Of a DNA stretch of 49,022 bases, positions 44,564 through 49,022 are shown in pieces. The number at the start of each line of letters is the position of its first letter. Position 1 is the stretch's first letter. The notes below the pieces were generated by a model. That model had not been told where the DNA came from. It ran no database searches and saw only the letters and a list, made by a program, of their open reading frames with translations. Position numbers and translations under genes: made by a program. Source of the DNA: an uncultured bacterium (GTDB lineage: Bacteria > Patescibacteriota > Gracilibacteria > Absconditabacterales > Absconditicoccaceae). The DNA lies in contig CAIXFE010000069.1 in assembly GCA_903918675.1 (NCBI GenBank), positions 1 to 49,022 on the forward strand. Direction: 5' to 3'.

Positions 44564-44944
44564 ATGGCATTTCTTCTTTATGTAATGGCATTTATCATCT
44601 TGGTTATCTGAGCTCCTGCGCTATTTGTCCCCAAGAGATTTATGAAAACTATTTCAGGAGTGATCAAAAACCCTGAATTAGTAAGGTTGTACGGATTACG
44701 AATGATGTTGATTGCTTTCTTCTTTCTGGCTGCGTATCCTTTATTAGACGGAAGCTGGTATATGCTGGTGGCTATCCTTGGTTGGCTTACCCTGATCAAG
44801 TCCGTAGTTGCTCTCTGGTTTCCTAGCTTCACGCAGAAGAAAACTCAATGGTTCCTCAATTCCAAAGCTCGAACTATTGCTATGGGAATTTTCTCTATTG
44901 TCTTTGCAGCATTCTTGGTGTTGGTAGGATTGGTGAAGTTTTAA
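44564..44944 (+). CDS. Small multi-TM membrane protein (tandem paralog 2)
   Basis: MAFLLYVMAFIILVIGAPALFVPKRFMKTISGVIKNPELVRLYGLRMM...; same architecture as 44141 gene; stop TAA. Confidence 0.75.
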
Positions 44945-44976
44945 GTCCTTCGACTTCGCGGAGGATAAATGTTGAG

Positions 44977-45012
44977 TGTTATCCCGCTTTGCGGGACTTC
45001 GCTTCGCTCGAG
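44977..45012. repeat. Dispersed 36-bp repeat, inverted copy of 31508-31543
   Basis: TGTTATCCCGCTTTGCGGGACTTCGCTTCGCTCGAG. Confidence 0.9.
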
Positions 45013-45032
45013 TTTTAAGTTAGGCTATTCCG

Positions 45033-45077
45033 AAAAAAACTGGATGATTCTCCGTGGTGGGGAGGGCCAGTTTTTTT
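45033..45077. terminator. Bidirectional terminator-like hairpin
   Basis: AAAAAAACTGG...CCAGTTTTTTT between convergent genes. Confidence 0.65.
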
Positions 45078-45089
45078 ATAGTTGCGGAA

Positions 45090-47276
45090 CTAGCTTCTGA
45101 ATGCTGCCAATATCTCACTTTGTTTCTCTTGTAGGAGTTTATTTATGTCTTCTCTTATGCCTGGGATGAGTCCTCCTCCTGCCTTTATTGCTTTATAAAT
45201 ATAATCTCTTACAAGTTTTACCTTATCGATCTTCAAAATTGCTGCTATTTCTTCATCAGATCTTTCTATTTTCCCTGGGTTTATCCCTTTGAGAAAATAA
45301 GCACCATATCGTATGATTAAATCATCTTCCCGCAGTGGGTTATCCTGATCCACGACGTGTTTCATTACTATCTTCATGATCTCATCTGGAGTGATTTCAT
45401 AGAGTTGTTTGGAATATTGTTTCAATATTGTTTTTGCCATTTCTCAAGTAAATCCTTTCGCCCCTCAGTCGCATATGTTGGATATATCTCTTGCAAGTGT
45501 TCTATAAATTTGTGGTTGCGGAATTATCTTAGCAATGGCATTTATTCTTTTAATGTCTATTGTCCCTTTTCTTGCTATCTTTTTAATTTCTAGGTCTAAA
45601 AACTGTCCGCATTCTGCTGCTCCTGGCCCGATGACTTCAGCTCTGCTAGTCTTTATTATCTTATCTAGAAAATCGAGAGTATATCATTTCCGTTTCTTTT
45701 CGTCTGTTCATTTTACTGGGGGGAAACATTTGTCATTATTGATGTCTTTATTGGAGATGAAAATTACTTTCATTTCGGGTTTTGTCTTCATAACTTTCAT
45801 TAGATATTTTTGAGTTCATATCTTATTCTCTAACCCCTCCATGTCGTCTATAACTAAGAGCTGGAGCTTACAGATCCAATTTAGAAAATTGTTTTGACGT
45901 AATCTCAATGCGTCGGTTGTCTCTCCTGCTATGGGAAGTGTTGCATTTTTGTATGCGTTATATAGTCAGTCTCCGTCGCACCAATGCATATTAAATCCCA
46001 TAGTTGGATGTTCTTTTGCTAGTTCTAGAATGGCTTGTTCAATGAGTGTGGTTTTCCCCACTCATTTCCCTTTGGAAAATATGATAATGTTCTCGTCCTT
46101 CCCTCTTTTGATGTCCAATCGTCAAGCACGTCGATCTTTTAGCTTATTGTTTGCCATTTGGTTTCCTGAATGTATGATTAATTGCTCTGAATGTTCGCCA
46201 AAGTCCATAGATAGTGTTTCTCCTGGGACCCCGGTACCCTTTAGTATATTGTATGCCTGTTTTTTGATAAGTGGAGGCGTATATTCTCCGGAGAGCTCTT
46301 GATCTCTATACCAGTTGTATGCACAAGCTGGCTTTTTCCCATAAACCTCTACTTTTGGCGCTAGTATCTCTTCTATATCCTGAGATCTAAGCATATAAGA
46401 GTTATTATTGTCATTTTTGGCTGTCCGCACGATCGGAATATTTTTCCATGCCATCGGGGTGTTCCTGTCTCGGTTGCTTTCGAGGATGGGAAAATAATCT
46501 TTTTCAAACTTCTCCTTGTAGAGTTTAAACTGGTTAGTTGTCTCTTCGCCAAGCGTCGGTGCGGCTATCACAAACTTGTATTCTCCAGCCTTTATTTTTA
46601 CCATTTGCAGTGAAGTGTATTTGAGAAAATAGGTCCGATCTGCTTTGTCGAACAGTATTTCCATTCTTGTCTTGAACTGATCCCGAAAGTTTTTTACAAC
46701 TAAGTTTCTGTAATTATCATCTTCAAATTTTTCTTCTATCATATGGGACTCTTTGAATGCTTGATATATGTGTTTATTGGCCTTATCTTTGATCGCTTTT
46801 GTCTCGGTAAATTTTTGGGTATCTACCCAATCCATAAGTTTTTTTATTTCTTCTAATTGCTGTATTTGTAATTCATTGATTTTCGCTTGCTGTTTGGGAT
46901 TATGGATTTCTTTCTGTGGTGTTAGATTGGGAAGCATCTCGGGTATGATATCTCCAGTATCAGTGATTGCGGCTAAATGGGCCTTTGCTTCTTCCCGCTC
47001 TTCCTCGGTTACCTCGTTGATATTGGTTTTTATCTCATTGTTTATCTTTTTACACCTATCTATTTCTTCTTCGCAGAACTTCTTAAATCTATTAAAATGC
47101 ATATCCTTTCTCAATCGATCTTGAACCTTCTCTTTTCTATCTGCAAACATATTTTCTCGATCATGATCAAAAAATATCTTCGCGAGCTCTTCCGCTGCGT
47201 TTCCTATAAAAGTTTCCACAAATGTGTCAGAACTTTTTAATGTTTTTATAAATAAGTCTCTATCCAGCTTTATCAT
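45090..47276 (-). CDS. Large orphan P-loop ATPase (coiled-coil N-terminus; possible helicase-loader/AAA+-like)
   Basis: 728-aa code-25 ORF; 'IIIFSKGKGVGKTTLIEQAIL' P-loop with UGA-encoded Gly, Walker B-like 'LQLLVIDDMEGL'; stop TAG. Confidence 0.7.
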
Positions 47277-47484
47277 TAGGCTAACAATACTTTTTCAATG
47301 GATAAAAAATATCTCCAATATCCACATACCATACATATTCCCCCTGCGAAAGCAAGTCATTTGAATGCTATCTGTTATATGTCTATATATTGCGGATTCA
47401 TACCTCTCAGATAACTATTACTTGATAAAAGCGGTTAATTCTGTACAAAGCAGAAGTCTTTTTTATATTTTTTCGTAATCGATA

Positions 47485-49022
47485 ATGTATCGTACGCATA
47501 CCTGTGGAGAACTTACAGCTAAACATACCTGAGAACAAGTGACGCTGTGTTGACGAGTCAATAAGGTCAGAAATTTATGATGAATGACCTTTATCGATCT
47601 GCGTGATAGATATGGTATCACTCAAATCACTCATGATCCTGCTAAATCCAAGATAGAATTGCCAGATATCAAAGTCGAATATGTTATCCAAGTAACGGGA
47701 GAAGTTATTCCTAGACCCGGGGATATGATCAACAAAGATATGGCGACAGGTGAGATTGAGATCAATGCTGGCGAAATCAAAGTGCTGACTAAGGCTAAAC
47801 TCTTACCTTTCTCTATCGTCGATGAGCCCAATACGAGTGAGGAAAATAGATTTAAACATAGATATTTAGATTTGAGGAGAAAAAAAGTTTTGGATCATGT
47901 GATTTTCAGATCTCAGATGCTTACGTTTACGAGAAATCGATTTAGTGAAAGAGGCTTTCTTGACGTGCAGACGCCTATTTTCACTGTGTCGTCGCCAGAA
48001 TGAGCGAGAGATTATTTAGTGCCATCGAGAATCAATCCCGGTCAATTTTATGCATTGCCACAAGCGCCGCAGCAATATAAACAATTGTTGATGGTCTGAT
48101 GAATCGATAAATATTTCCAAATCGCTCCATGCTTCCGTGATGAAGATCCAAGAGCTGATAGGCATTCCTGTGAATTTTATCAGATCGACTGCGAGATGTC
48201 TTTCGTCAATCAAGAAGATGTTTACGCGGTGGTAGAATGATATTTTAAAGATCTTGTCTCTACGTTGTCACCTCACAAAAAAATTACTGTTTCATTTCAG
48301 AGACTCAAACATAGAGAAGCGATTGATCTGTATGGAAGCGATAAACCTGATCTTAGATTTGGCATGCCGCTTGTCGAGATGACGCAGGATTTCGTTTCCT
48401 CAGGATTTTCTGTCTTCAAAGATACTGTGGCTAATAAATGAACGATTAAAGCAATGAATTTTAAAAATAAAATCCTCACGAGAAAAGAAGCAGATGAACT
48501 GACCGAACAGGTCAAGAAAAATGGAGCAAAAGGACTTGCATATATTAGTTTTGAAGCTGATGGAATAAAAGGATCTATTGCTAAATTCTTGAGTCCAGAA
48601 GAGATCGAAACAATCAAGACCAAGACGGGAGCTACAATGTGAGATACCGTTCTGTTTGTGGCAGATACCTATACTACGGTTACGACTTCATTAGGAAGAT
48701 TGAGAATCTTTATTAGAGATAAATATCTTACTCTTGATAAAAATGATTTAGCATTTTGCTGGATAGAGGATTTCCCATTGTTTGAAATGAATGAAGAGAC
48801 AGGGAAATTAGACTTTTGCCACAATCCTTTCTCTATCGTAAAATGATGAGCCGAGGCGCTTCGCAATCCTGATAAAATGGAAATCTATTCTGAGCAATAT
48901 GATCTGTCTCTCAATGGCTATGAGATTCTTTCTGGTTCTATCCGCAATCATGATCCTGAATTATTATTGGAAGCCTTCAAGATGGTCGGTAGAGGAGAGG
49001 AGGAGATCAAACAAAAATTTGG
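47485..49022 (+). CDS. aspS: Aspartyl-tRNA synthetase (3' end outside window)
   Basis: [47 protein letters not shown]...'[11 protein letters not shown]', '[18 protein letters not shown]', '[10 protein letters not shown]', '[19 protein letters not shown]'; tandem UGA at GG. Confidence 0.95.

Noticed and set aside
976-48866. Many antisense or shadow ORFs in the supplied track (e.g. 1477-2058 +, 4689-5111 -, 22228-22629 +, 34705-35193 -, 46768-47124 +)
   Set aside because: They overlap clearly coding genes on the other strand or frame and show no recognisable domains.
1-49022. Massive pseudogenisation or sequencing frameshifts as explanation for the fragmented ORFs
   Set aside because: Fragments of each gene stay in a single frame, are separated only by TGA and never by TAA/TAG, and TGA sits at conserved Gly positions.
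1-49022. UGA = Trp (code 4) or selenocysteine
   Set aside because: TGG is used normally for Trp (e.g. IEWP in TsaE) and UGA aligns to invariant Gly motifs; the number of UGA codons per gene is far too high for Sec.

Overview
The window reads as a chromosomal segment of a bacterium that decodes UGA as glycine (genetic code 25). This points to Candidatus Absconditabacteria (SR1) or Gracilibacteria (BD1-5); I cannot tell which from the sequence alone. Most entries in the supplied ORF track are fragments. When TGA is read as Gly they join into about 45 full-length genes that all end in TAA or TAG, and the UGA codons fall on invariant glycines of known families (PolA-type exonuclease, GalE, ManC, HisRS, SerRS, AspRS, IspH, TsaE, KorB, four-helix-bundle protein). 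Contents: M16 peptidase, surface/SLH proteins, tsaE, a 5'-3' exonuclease, a ~13 kb surface-polysaccharide cluster (about 8952-21855), an ispH / isopentenyl-phosphate-kinase-like / Nudix group, korA/korB, murA, an MFS transporter, hisS, serS, glyS, aspS (partial), smpB, tRNA-Cys, HIT protein, a large orphan ATPase and several small membrane proteins. The most unusual signal is a family of intergenic elements built from short, locus-specific 'words' (7-23 bp) repeated in tandem and, at many loci, mirrored as inverted arms around a core. Two copies flank 117-codon four-helix-bundle genes (like 23S rRNA IVS proteins). One lies in frame inside korA, and a related GC-rich palindromic insert appears to truncate korB. 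Other points: a candidate ncRNA, a GlyRS with a large insertion, an ispH remnant duplication, and almost no Shine-Dalgarno motifs. All calls were made by eye; no database search was run.
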